Source: an uncultured Granulosicoccaceae bacterium
GTDB lineage: Bacteria; Pseudomonadota; Gammaproteobacteria; Granulosicoccales; Granulosicoccaceae
Direction of reading: 5' to 3'
Length of the DNA: 64,000 bases
NCBI GenBank assembly: GCA_937920585.1
Contig: CAKZSB010000265.1
Location: forward strand, 1-64,000
The number at the start of each line of letters is the position of its first letter. The stretch's first letter is position 1. Positions 56,501 through 64,000 of the stretch are shown piece after piece. Under the pieces are notes generated by a model. It saw only the letters and a program-made list of their open reading frames with translations, had not been told where the DNA came from and did not search any database. A program made the translations under genes and the position numbers.

Positions 56501-56890
56501 TTAGTGGCAGAAAAACGGGATATTGAACACCGCTGAAACAGAGGGTGCATCACGCATTCGGTTTACCAGCGTCCTGCGTGTTGCGGCATTGACGTTCACC
56601 GTATAGAGGTTTTGAAAGCGGCTGTCCTGCAAATCGTCGAGGCCAGCGGTATTGGCAATGAATTGGCTCAACGCCAGCTTGTCAGTTGAAGTGACAAAGT
56701 ACTCCAGTTTGTCACCCGGGGTAGCGGTAGCGGCATCGTAGTGCTGCAGGTAGGCGCTGATGAACAGTTCTGAAATGGTCGATGCGTGTCGACCGATAAC
56801 CCAGCTGCCCGAGGCCAGGACCAGCAACAGCAGCGCTATTTTCAGCGCGCCCGGACTGCGTGGCGCTTCGGTTGTGTCGACAAGTTGCAT
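56501..56890 (-). CDS. Hypothetical single-pass membrane protein
   Basis: The 129-residue product (from the Met at 56890; an in-frame GTG at 56956 is an alternative) has a hydrophobic helix at about residues 15-35 (ALKIALLLLVLASGSWVIG) and a soluble remainder with LEYFVTSTDKLALSQFIANT and a C-terminus that ends FNIPFFCH. I do not recognise a family. It lies just downstream of the PilZ gene on the same strand with a 72-base gap, so the two may be cotranscribed. Confidence 0.65.
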   Translation of the reverse strand: MQLVDTTEAPRSPGALKIALLLLVLASGSWVIGRHASTISELFISAYLQHYDAATATPGDKLEYFVTSTDKLALSQFIANTAGLDDLQDSRFQNLYTVNVNAATRRTLVNRMRDAPSVSAVFNIPFFCH

Positions 56891-56962
56891 AGCGGGAACT
56901 GTTGTTCTGGCTGTGACTGTGCCCGTAAGGGTAGCACCGTGGCGCCAGGCCGGCACACCGGA

Positions 56963-57340
56963 TTAGCCGTTATGAGTTTGCCGGTAGACGCGTTCTACAT
57001 GGTTGTGCAGCAGCGCGCGGGTATCGTCTGTTACGTCGGTGAAGCCGATGTTGGTGTAGTAGCGCTGTTCGCCGTCGTTGCAGCAGTCCTCGCCGGTGTC
57101 CACTACCCGGCCGGTCAGCTGCACCGTTGCCTCAGTGGACAGATGCATAACCAGCCGAACGGTTTGCCGGCTTTGCAGTGCGTTGTTGGCTACGACCCGC
57201 AGACCGGTGGTGCTAAGCCGCACAAAACGCGTGGCGCGATCAAACTGTGGCTGATTGCCGGGTTTGCCTGAAGCGGGAAATATTTGCAAGTCCACAGCAT
57301 CGGCGACTCGGCGCGCTCGCCTCCTTTCCGTACTTTTCAT
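56963..57340 (-). CDS. PilZ domain protein
   Basis: The 125-residue protein starts with the basic motif RRRARR and has RLSTTGLRV about 40 residues later, matching the RxxxR and DxSxxG c-di-GMP-binding signatures of PilZ domains, although Asp is replaced by Arg-Leu in the second. A beta-barrel-like remainder (VRLVMHLSTEATVQLTGRVV) fits the fold. It is probably a c-di-GMP receptor or a PilZ protein that lost binding. AGGAAG precedes the ATG at a good distance. Confidence 0.82.
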   Translation of the reverse strand: MKSTERRRARRVADAVDLQIFPASGKPGNQPQFDRATRFVRLSTTGLRVVANNALQSRQTVRLVMHLSTEATVQLTGRVVDTGEDCCNDGEQRYYTNIGFTDVTDDTRALLHNHVERVYRQTHNG

Positions 57341-57553
57341 CGAAATTCTTCCTGAATTTCCAATTGTTTATAGAGCATACTATTTTACAACGCGACGGTA
57401 GAATTGCGGGAAAAATTTAATTTGAAGTATTTCTGTCAGCCGGTAATCGTGCTGAATTGTGAGGGGTTTTTCTGTGAAGGTCATCACACGAGATTGTTAT
57501 ATTGCCAGCCTGGCGACAAGTCGTGAGATGACTGGCGCAAACCAGGGAATATT

Positions 57554-58816
57554 ATGTCGGTGATTTTGCGCGGCATGCCAGCGGGTTGTGAACGAAATGT
57601 ACTGATGTACCCGTGGTTTCAGGTGTTACAGAATCTCATTTTCTGGATGCCGATCTTTTTCCTTTTTTTTGCCTCGCGATTCAGCGTTGCAGACCTGCTG
57701 ATTCTCGAAGCCATTTACTACGCAGTGGTGGTATTGGCAGAGGTACCATCCGGCTACTTTTCTGATCGTATTGGCAGGCGCGCCACATTGATTGCGTCGT
57801 CGCTTTGCTGGTTGCTGGCCGGCGTCTTGTTTTGCATCAGTCAAACGTTCGGTGGATTTGCGTGTGCTCAGGCACTGCTTGCCGCTGGTATGGCATTGCG
57901 TTCCGGTACCGATAGCTCCCTGTTGTACGAATCACTCGTGCGCACCGGAGCAGGCGCAGACATCGCGACCCATGAGGCCCGCGCGCAAACCTGGTCGTTG
58001 CTGGCGCTGGCTTTTGCGTCCATAACCGGCGGTGCGCTCGCATTGCTCGATCTCAGGTTGCCCTATCTGTTTTCGGCAATTGCCGCCGCGTTGGCACTGG
58101 TGCTCGCCTGGTGCTTTGTTGAACCGGGGGACGAGACCACTGAACGTACAGGCATCCTCCAGTCGATTCGCCTGATTGTGCAAACGCGAAGTAACCCGGT
58201 GCTGATGTGGTTGCTGGCTTTTTCCGTTGCGATGACGGTTTTGGTGCACATTCCCTATGAGATGTTACAACCCTACGTCGGTTTTGTATTTGATGCATCC
58301 GCGGCCGGCCAGGCTAACACGGGGGAATGGCGAGATACCCCGCTGATCAGCGGCGTCGTACTAGCCCTGACAATGGGGCTGGGGGCTTTGGGTAGTACGT
58401 TGTCAATTAGGCTGCGTGATCGGTTCGGCGTGGGCGGCGTACTGTGGATAGCCATCGCGATTATCTCTACCATTATTCTGTCGATGGCGGCGCTGGTGCA
58501 CTGGGCAGTACTCGTTTTGGTTGTATTGCGCAGCCTGTCGGCAGCGCTTGCCACGCCGATACTTAATTCAGTTATTCACCAGCAACTGCCGAACAGCATA
58601 CGAGCAACGTATTTTTCACTGCACAGCCTGCTGGGAAGGCTGGCATTTTCGATCACGCTCTTTTCAGCAGCGGCGATGGTCGCCCATGCGCCGCTGACTT
58701 TGGAGCTGATGCGCCAGATGCTTTCCGGCTTTGCACTGCTGACAATCGTGTTACTGCCTTTGCTGACGCTGGGTGTCCGACCGCTGAATCGAGCCGAACA
58801 CGATGCCGGTCATTAA
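57554..58816 (+). CDS. Major facilitator superfamily transporter
   Basis: The 420-residue protein has about 12 membrane helices. The loop between helices 2 and 3 reads EVPSGYFSDRIGRRATLIAS, the MFS signature, and a second half repeat begins after about residue 210. The substrate cannot be told. AGGGA lies before the ATG. Its last codon overlaps the uppP stop in a shared TTAA. Confidence 0.88.
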   Translation: MSVILRGMPAGCERNVLMYPWFQVLQNLIFWMPIFFLFFASRFSVADLLILEAIYYAVVVLAEVPSGYFSDRIGRRATLIASSLCWLLAGVLFCISQTFGGFACAQALLAAGMALRSGTDSSLLYESLVRTGAGADIATHEARAQTWSLLALAFASITGGALALLDLRLPYLFSAIAAALALVLAWCFVEPGDETTERTGILQSIRLIVQTRSNPVLMWLLAFSVAMTVLVHIPYEMLQPYVGFVFDASAAGQANTGEWRDTPLISGVVLALTMGLGALGSTLSIRLRDRFGVGGVLWIAIAIISTIILSMAALVHWAVLVLVVLRSLSAALATPILNSVIHQQLPNSIRATYFSLHSLLGRLAFSITLFSAAAMVAHAPLTLELMRQMLSGFALLTIVLLPLLTLGVRPLNRAEHDAGH

Positions 58817-59634
58817 GCCAGCGTGATGCCGGGGATCCATCCGTAGATAACGGCAAACAGAACTGCCGCCAGTGCCAGCCGGTATATCATAAAGATCAGG
58901 AATCCCATGCGCTTGACCAGTGCCATCAGCACCGTGATCGCAAACAGCGCAGCAAAAAAGGTCAGCAGCGCTGCCCATAAGGCATCAGGGGGAATTCCAT
59001 CGCCAAGTTGAATCACCTCGATGGCGGTAAAGGCGCCAGCGGCGGCGATGGCCGGAATGCCCAGCAGGAATGAGAATCGGGCGGCTTCAGCGCGTTCAAA
59101 ACCCAGAAACCGTGCTGCTGTCATGGTGATGCCAGAGCGACTGGTGCCGGGAATGAGAGCCAGCGCTTGTGCACAGCCGATGACTAAAGCGGGTGACAGC
59201 GTCATGTCTTCCATTACCTTCGTACGTTTACCGACCACATCGGCAACGTAGAGCAAAACGCCGAAAATTACCGCATTCCAGGCGACAATTTCAACGCCGC
59301 GAATGTGCTCGTACAAACCGGATAATTTCAGACCCGCGCCCAGCGCCAGTGCCGGAATCGTGGCCAGTGCAATGTATCCCGCCATGCGGGCATTGTCAGT
59401 CTTTTTGCGCAAGGCGATATCTTTGGTGCCAATCAGCAAATTGATTACATCACGCCAGAAATAGGCGATCACGGCAAACAGTGAGCCGACGTGCACCATC
59501 ACATCGGTGACAATGCCCTGATCTGGCCAGTCTGTCAGCGCAGGAATCAGCAGCAGGTGCCCTGACGACGACACCGGTAGAAATTCTGTCAGGCCCTGCA
59601 CGATGGCGAGGACTATAATTTGTTCAATACTCAT
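58813..59634 (-). CDS. uppP: Undecaprenyl-diphosphatase (BacA)
   Basis: UppP recycles undecaprenyl diphosphate to the lipid carrier of cell wall and LPS synthesis and gives bacitracin tolerance. The 273-residue membrane protein has the catalytic motif QGLTEFLPVSSSGHLLLIP, the second motif LIPGTSRSGITMTAARFLG, and eight hydrophobic helices. The length equals E. coli. It converges on the MFS gene with a four-base overlap. Confidence 0.95.
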   Translation of the reverse strand: MSIEQIIVLAIVQGLTEFLPVSSSGHLLLIPALTDWPDQGIVTDVMVHVGSLFAVIAYFWRDVINLLIGTKDIALRKKTDNARMAGYIALATIPALALGAGLKLSGLYEHIRGVEIVAWNAVIFGVLLYVADVVGKRTKVMEDMTLSPALVIGCAQALALIPGTSRSGITMTAARFLGFERAEAARFSFLLGIPAIAAAGAFTAIEVIQLGDGIPPDALWAALLTFFAALFAITVLMALVKRMGFLIFMIYRLALAAVLFAVIYGWIPGITLA

Positions 59635-59739
59635 TGATTTTCAGTCGGACCTTTGATTGAACCCGTATCAAGTGGGAGTGAAAGAGCGGGGCGATGCCGG
59701 GAACAGTCGCTGTCCGTGACGAATGGTTCCACGGAATCG

Positions 59740-60690
59740 TTAACTGCCCGTATTGCCGGCAGCCAGATCGATCAGCGCGGCCACACAGGCGATAGGTTTG
59801 AAAAATCCAGGATTGCTGATGCCGGATGCCAGCGTCGTCTCGTTGAGGGTGCCCTGGATGATGCCGAGAATTTTACCCGATTGTGCATCGACCACCGGCC
59901 CGCCTGACGTACCTTGCTCAAATGGTAAATCAGTCAGTACCACTAGATTGTCGTCGCAGCCAGTTTGTCCGGCACTGTTGTCAGCATCGGCTGCCAGCGT
60001 CGCAAATCCAATGACGCTGGCCTGTTTTTTAATAGATTCACCTTCGCCAGGGTACAGCCAGTTTATCGCTTGATCCGGATAGACATCCTGCAAGCCTGCG
60101 AAAGTTAGTGCTGTGGAATCATTGCCTGTCGTGTGGGGCAGTTCGATTACCGCGATATCGACATCGGGATAAATGGTTTTCGCCTGCACCGGCCGGCCAT
60201 TCACCATGGCGTAGTGATTGATGACGCTGTCATATTTTGGCCCCTGAAGAACATGCAGCGCGGTAATCAGGTGATTGCCGAAGGCAAAGCCACTGCCGCT
60301 GCCATCGAGAATGGTGCCGTTGCGCAATTCAGTCACCGTTTGCAGCGAACGGGCAATGCGAATCAGAATCTCCTCTCGATCTTCCTCTTCGGGTTCCTCA
60401 TCCCAGCTTGCTGTATGCGTGACGAGTGCCGGATCGACTTCTATGATCAGCTGGCCCGGTGCCAATTGCTGATTTTGGGCGTTGGTTTCCGGCCCGCCAT
60501 CGTCGTGCTCGTGATTGCCGGAAAATGCCGCGCCGAAGCCGTGTGAAAGCCCGCTCGGAAACGTTTCGTTCTCGCTGCTGGCCACGGGGCTGACGAGCAG
60601 TGTCGCCACTGCGCATAACAGGGCGATCGGCCAGACAACACCTATAAAAATCCGCAGCCCTTTCGGCTTTGTATTCGCTCTGTGCAACAT
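59740..60690 (-). CDS. Exported trypsin-like serine protease
   Basis: The 316-residue product has an N-terminal hydrophobic segment (GVVWPIALLCAVATLLVSP) that is a signal peptide or membrane anchor, an acidic region, and a chymotrypsin-fold domain with the triad visible as ITALHV (His), VDIAVIEL (Asp) and FEQGTSGGPVVD (Ser). It lacks a PDZ domain, so it is not DegP/DegS. Met at 60690 is chosen as start; in-frame Met codons up to 60771 give a longer cytoplasmic N-terminus. It lies upstream of uppP on the same strand with a 105-base gap. Confidence 0.82.
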   Translation of the reverse strand: MLHRANTKPKGLRIFIGVVWPIALLCAVATLLVSPVASSENETFPSGLSHGFGAAFSGNHEHDDGGPETNAQNQQLAPGQLIIEVDPALVTHTASWDEEPEEEDREEILIRIARSLQTVTELRNGTILDGSGSGFAFGNHLITALHVLQGPKYDSVINHYAMVNGRPVQAKTIYPDVDIAVIELPHTTGNDSTALTFAGLQDVYPDQAINWLYPGEGESIKKQASVIGFATLAADADNSAGQTGCDDNLVVLTDLPFEQGTSGGPVVDAQSGKILGIIQGTLNETTLASGISNPGFFKPIACVAALIDLAAGNTGS

Positions 60691-60904
60691 TTTGCGACTG
60701 ATAGGTAACCGACAGCAGGAAGTTCCCTCGCGATGCATTTTACATACCGCGCAATGGTTGTCTGTTCTCAAAATGTTTCAATTTGCGCGACCCGGAGTTG
60801 CGATGTCGCGGCACGTCACTTGCAGGATTTGCGCTTCGCCTGCGGCTTTCCGCGGTTGTTCCGTGCGTCCGATTAAACCAGTGCCTGCGAGATCTGCCTA
60901 ACCA

Positions 60905-63900
60905 ATGAGACTATTGTATTCAGTACTTGTGTGTCTGTTGCTTGTGGGATGTAATAGTGGATCACGAAACAGCAATGCGCCGGTAACCGGAACCGCCTTC
61001 GCGCCAATACCGGTCGAGGCACGTCGTATAGCGATAGTCCATTCCGCCACCAGTGCGGCAAGGTTCTACGACGAATTCATCTTCAATCAAACCTTTGCCG
61101 CGATGCAGCAACTGGCGCGGCAAGCGGGTCTGCCCTACGATCTTTTGAGTGAGTCGGACCTGACCGACGCGAGCAGACTTGCCAGCTACGATGCGATTGT
61201 CCTGCCTAACGTCAGCAACGCGCCGGCGTCAATCCGTGATTCGATGATCGCAGCGCTGGTCAGTGCGCAGCAAGCAGGCACCGGAATTATCTCCTCTGGA
61301 GATTTGCTGGCTGTTGATGAGCAAGGCCAGTCTTTTGATGACTGGGATACAGCGGCACGTCAGCTTTTAGGATTGGCGCCTTCCTCATATATTGAGGGTG
61401 AGGCGACGGTCGTGAGCATCAGCAACGCCGATCACCCCGTCACCAGTGGTTACGCCGTCAATGAACAAATTGCGGACTACGCGCGCGCCTGGTATGCAGA
61501 CTACCAGCCCGTTGACGGGACAATCCCTGTTGTACTGGCAACTGCAACGAGCGATGGTCAGTCATACAATGCCGTAGTGGCAACGAATAACACGGGCCGT
61601 GCCGTCCACTTTGCCAATGAAGAATTGCTTGGCGACAATCTCCTGTGGCCGGCACTGCAGTGGGTTGTGTACGGAGATAGAGCGCCGGTCGCGTTGCAGT
61701 TGTCACGTTCCGACAGTATCGCACTAGCGCGAAACGATATGGATCAAACCATGTACCCGGCCTTGCTGGATACCACTCACGTACCACTGCTGGACATACT
61801 GCGAGACTGGAAGCGTGATTTCAATTTCACGGGATCGCACTATATTGACATCGGCAATGATCCTGCCAACGGTTTGTATACCGACTGGAGTGTCTCCGCG
61901 CCATTGATGCAGCAGTACATTGATCTGGGTATAGAGATCGGAACACACTCCTGGACGCACCCGTATTTTACTGCGCAATTGACTGATACCCAGCTGGAAT
62001 TCGAATTCAATCAGGCGAAAAATGAAATAAGCACACAGTTGAATTATCCGGTTACCGGTGGCGCTATACCGGGAAATACCGAAAGCCTTCGCGTAGTCGA
62101 AAATCTCAATCAGTGGTTTGAATATTTCTCTGGAAAAGCCAATCCGTTCGGGCTAACCCAGCCCGCTGCAGTCGGCAAGCTAAGGCCGGACCACAACCTG
62201 ATCTATTTCAGTTTGAATACATCGCCAGACTTCACGCTTGCCGATTTCCTGAACTATCCACCGGATGTTGCCGAGCAGGTTTGGCGGGATGAGATCGATG
62301 CTATTTTGTCACCGCATGCGCGGCAACCGCTGATCCACTGGCTGTGGCACGACTACGCGCCTACAACGGAAATCGCCAATGGAACCTACACCCGTGAGAT
62401 GTTTGATAACACCGTCGCCTACATGCATCAGCGCGGTGCAGAATTCGCCACGCTCGACGACATGCAAAAACGAATTCGTAATTTTGCAACAGCTGAATTG
62501 ACAGTAGGCGCATCAGCAACCGTTGAGGCAAATATTGCAGGCACAGGCCTTGGCCAGTTCTCGTTGCAAATGGCGGACGGACATTCAATCAAAAATGTAG
62601 CGAACTGGTACGCCTACAGCGATGATAAAGTCTTTTTGCCCGAGAACGGCGGGCAATTCAGTATTGTCAGTGGCGCGAATCCCGATGCGGTTACACGCAT
62701 CAGCAGCCTGCCAATGCGTGCGAAATTACTTGGCCTGAACGGTGACGGGGCGACACTGACATTCGAATTCTCAGGTTCCGGGGAAGTCACCGTAACGCTC
62801 AACCCGCAGCTGGTTGGTAACTACGTCGTCAGTGGTGCCGATTCAATTATTGAAAATGAAGATACGCTGGTGCTCGCGTTCAACAATGAAGCAACCCACA
62901 GCGTTTCTATCGATTACAACACCGCGCCAAATGTCGAGCCGGTAGCGGTGAACCAGTCGGTCACAACCGGTGCCGGGCAGTCGATTGATATCACACTGGT
63001 AGCGACAGACGCTGATAATGAGTCACTTGAGTACAGTATCATCACGCAGCCGTCGAACGGGGTACTGAACGGTACTGCACCGAACGTGTTGTATACGCCA
63101 AATTCAGATTACACGGGTATGGATACGTTCAGCTTCGCTGCCAGTGATGGTGTCGCACAGAGTAATGTCGCCACGGTTGCTGTTGAAGTTACTGCCACAC
63201 CGATCCCGAACCTCCCTCCGGTGGCCAACAGTCTTGCTGTGCAAACACTTATCGATACCCCGGTTGAGTTGATGCTGGGGGGGAGTGACAATGAGGGGCG
63301 GTCGCTAAGCTATAACCTGCTAACGCCACCGGCCAATGGAACATTGAATGGTGTTGCTCCTGCGTTTGGCTATACTCCGGCGACCGGATACACCGGCGTC
63401 GATCAGTTTACGTTTTTGGTAAGTGATGGCACGAATGACAGCGAGCCTGCAACGGTTACGGTCAATGTTGTCGCGCAACTGCCACCAGTCAACGGTACGC
63501 GATCGAATCAGCTGGGCAATGACAGTGTCACTCTGGATGGTTCCCTGGCAGAGTGGAATGCAGTGACGTCCTTCGGTGTCGATGCCGATGATGCCAACAA
63601 CACCAATGATGCGATCGACTGGCAGGAAGCCTGGGTCGCCCATGACAACGACTATCTCTACATCGCCTATCAAACCTACGAGGCCACTAGTCTGACCTGG
63701 GGTCATGGTGTGTATCTGGATACAGACACCAGCAGCTTAACCGGGTTTCGTGGATTTGGTTCCGAACTGTCGATCGGTGCCGACTTTCTGCTCGAGGGAC
63801 AATCGCTCTTCAGGTACGGGCCGGACGCTGATGGCACAAGTTGGAGCTGGGAGTTCGTGGCGTCGGTGGATGCGGGCAACTCAGGCAATACAAGCGAGTT

Positions 63901-64000
63901 CGCCATTGCACTGGCAGACCTTGGGGATCCCGTCAATCTCAGGCTGGTGTTGCGTGGCAATAGTGCAGCAACCGGTGGCAGCACGCTCGATAACTTCCCC
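60905..64000 (+). CDS. Large surface lipoprotein with deacetylase-like and Ig-like domains (3' end outside window)
   Basis: The frame runs from the ATG at 60905 without a stop to the window edge, 1032 codons. A lipoprotein signal ends at Cys16 (LLLVGC). Residues about 25-260 look Rossmann- or amidotransferase-like (YDAIVLPNVSNAP). Residues about 275-500 resemble a polysaccharide deacetylase, with D315, D319 and the zinc pair H348/H352 in EIGTHSWTHPYF. Two cadherin/tandem-95-like repeats (about 675-766 and 768-858) each contain YTP-type strands and DTFSF- or DQFTF-like ends. Residues 860 onward resemble a CBM9-type sugar-binding domain (TLDGSLAEW, DNDYLYIAYQTY). An outer-membrane enzyme acting on polysaccharide is likely; the C-terminus is unseen. 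Confidence 0.85.
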   Translation, partial: MRLLYSVLVCLLLVGCNSGSRNSNAPVTGTAFAPIPVEARRIAIVHSATSAARFYDEFIFNQTFAAMQQLARQAGLPYDLLSESDLTDASRLASYDAIVLPNVSNAPASIRDSMIAALVSAQQAGTGIISSGDLLAVDEQGQSFDDWDTAARQLLGLAPSSYIEGEATVVSISNADHPVTSGYAVNEQIADYARAWYADYQPVDGTIPVVLATATSDGQSYNAVVATNNTGRAVHFANEELLGDNLLWPALQWVVYGDRAPVALQLSRSDSIALARNDMDQTMYPALLDTTHVPLLDILRDWKRDFNFTGSHYIDIGNDPANGLYTDWSVSAPLMQQYIDLGIEIGTHSWTHPYFTAQLTDTQLEFEFNQAKNEISTQLNYPVTGGAIPGNTESLRVVENLNQWFEYFSGKANPFGLTQPAAVGKLRPDHNLIYFSLNTSPDFTLADFLNYPPDVAEQVWRDEIDAILSPHARQPLIHWLWHDYAPTTEIANGTYTREMFDNTVAYMHQRGAEFATLDDMQKRIRNFATAELTVGASATVEANIAGTGLGQFSLQMADGHSIKNVANWYAYSDDKVFLPENGGQFSIVSGANPDAVTRISSLPMRAKLLGLNGDGATLTFEFSGSGEVTVTLNPQLVGNYVVSGADSIIENEDTLVLAFNNEATHSVSIDYNTAPNVEPVAVNQSVTTGAGQSIDITLVATDADNESLEYSIITQPSNGVLNGTAPNVLYTPNSDYTGMDTFSFAASDGVAQSNVATVAVEVTATPIPNLPPVANSLAVQTLIDTPVELMLGGSDNEGRSLSYNLLTPPANGTLNGVAPAFGYTPATGYTGVDQFTFLVSDGTNDSEPATVTVNVVAQLPPVNGTRSNQLGNDSVTLDGSLAEWNAVTSFGVDADDANNTNDAIDWQEAWVAHDNDYLYIAYQTYEATSLTWGHGVYLDTDTSSLTGFRGFGSELSIGADFLLEGQSLFRYGPDADGTSWSWEFVASVDAGNSGNTSEFAIALADLGDPVNLRLVLRGNSAATGGSTLDNFP

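Overview
The window reads as chromosomal DNA of a Gram-negative gammaproteobacterium, moderately GC-rich and almost entirely core metabolism. Evidence includes DsbD, TolC and several lipoproteins for a two-membrane envelope. Gene orders are also typical of Gammaproteobacteria: rhlB/trxA-rho, dprA-topA-tsaC-hemF, def-fmt-rsmB-DUF4390-ntrYX-trkAH, dusB-fis-purH and accBC-prmA-DUF3426-dusB-fis. The bkd genes and the magnesium-type HemB resemble those of pseudomonads, but the genus cannot be named from this sequence. A marine or environmental chemoheterotroph is a guess. Many genes start with GTG or TTG. I see no insertion sequence, prophage, CRISPR array or tRNA.

Layout. 1-370 is gene-free and rich in inverted repeats; its minus strand has an rrn boxA-like motif, so an rRNA operon may lie just to the left. 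371-6448 holds dsbD, fxsA, a DUF4197 protein, fabB and srkA. 6788-13554 is a plus-strand run: accB, accC, prmA, a DUF3426 protein, dusB, fis, purH. 13779-24089 is mostly minus strand (aroE, hemF, tsaC, topA, dprA, a LysM lipoprotein), interrupted by a plus-strand block of hemB, an OmpA-like lipoprotein and a CPBP intramembrane protease of the MrtJ type. 24318-35297 is a long plus-strand series: def, fmt, rsmB, DUF4390, the NtrY/NtrX two-component pair, the Trk potassium system, a methyltransferase and a TPR protein.

35346-45168 holds an orphan ABC ATPase, ilvE with a small zinc protein, tolC, a PCMT-family methyltransferase, rhlB divergent from trxA-rho, and purD. 45347-49848 is a branched-chain 2-oxoacid dehydrogenase operon (E1 alpha, E1 beta, E2) followed by an MBL-fold hydrolase. 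IlvE and Bkd together cover the first two steps of branched-chain amino acid breakdown. 49849-50623 has two tiny convergent genes around a hairpin, one with a strong extended -10 promoter. 50624-56480 joins a selenium module (mnmH and an FAD oxidoreductase-SelD fusion) to 5-oxoprolinase genes pxpB-pxpC-pxpA. 56501-60690 holds a small membrane protein, a PilZ protein, an MFS transporter, uppP and an exported trypsin-like protease. 60905 to the right edge is the first 1032 codons of a large lipoprotein with a deacetylase-like domain, tandem Ig/cadherin-like repeats and a CBM9-like domain.

Most likely to repay attention: the MrtJ-type protease without a visible substrate, the SelD fusion beside mnmH, NtrX without the GAFTGA loop, the histone-like tail of TopA, the two small genes near 50 kb, and the truncated lipoprotein at the right edge. 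No wholly new multi-gene system can be demonstrated from the sequence alone.
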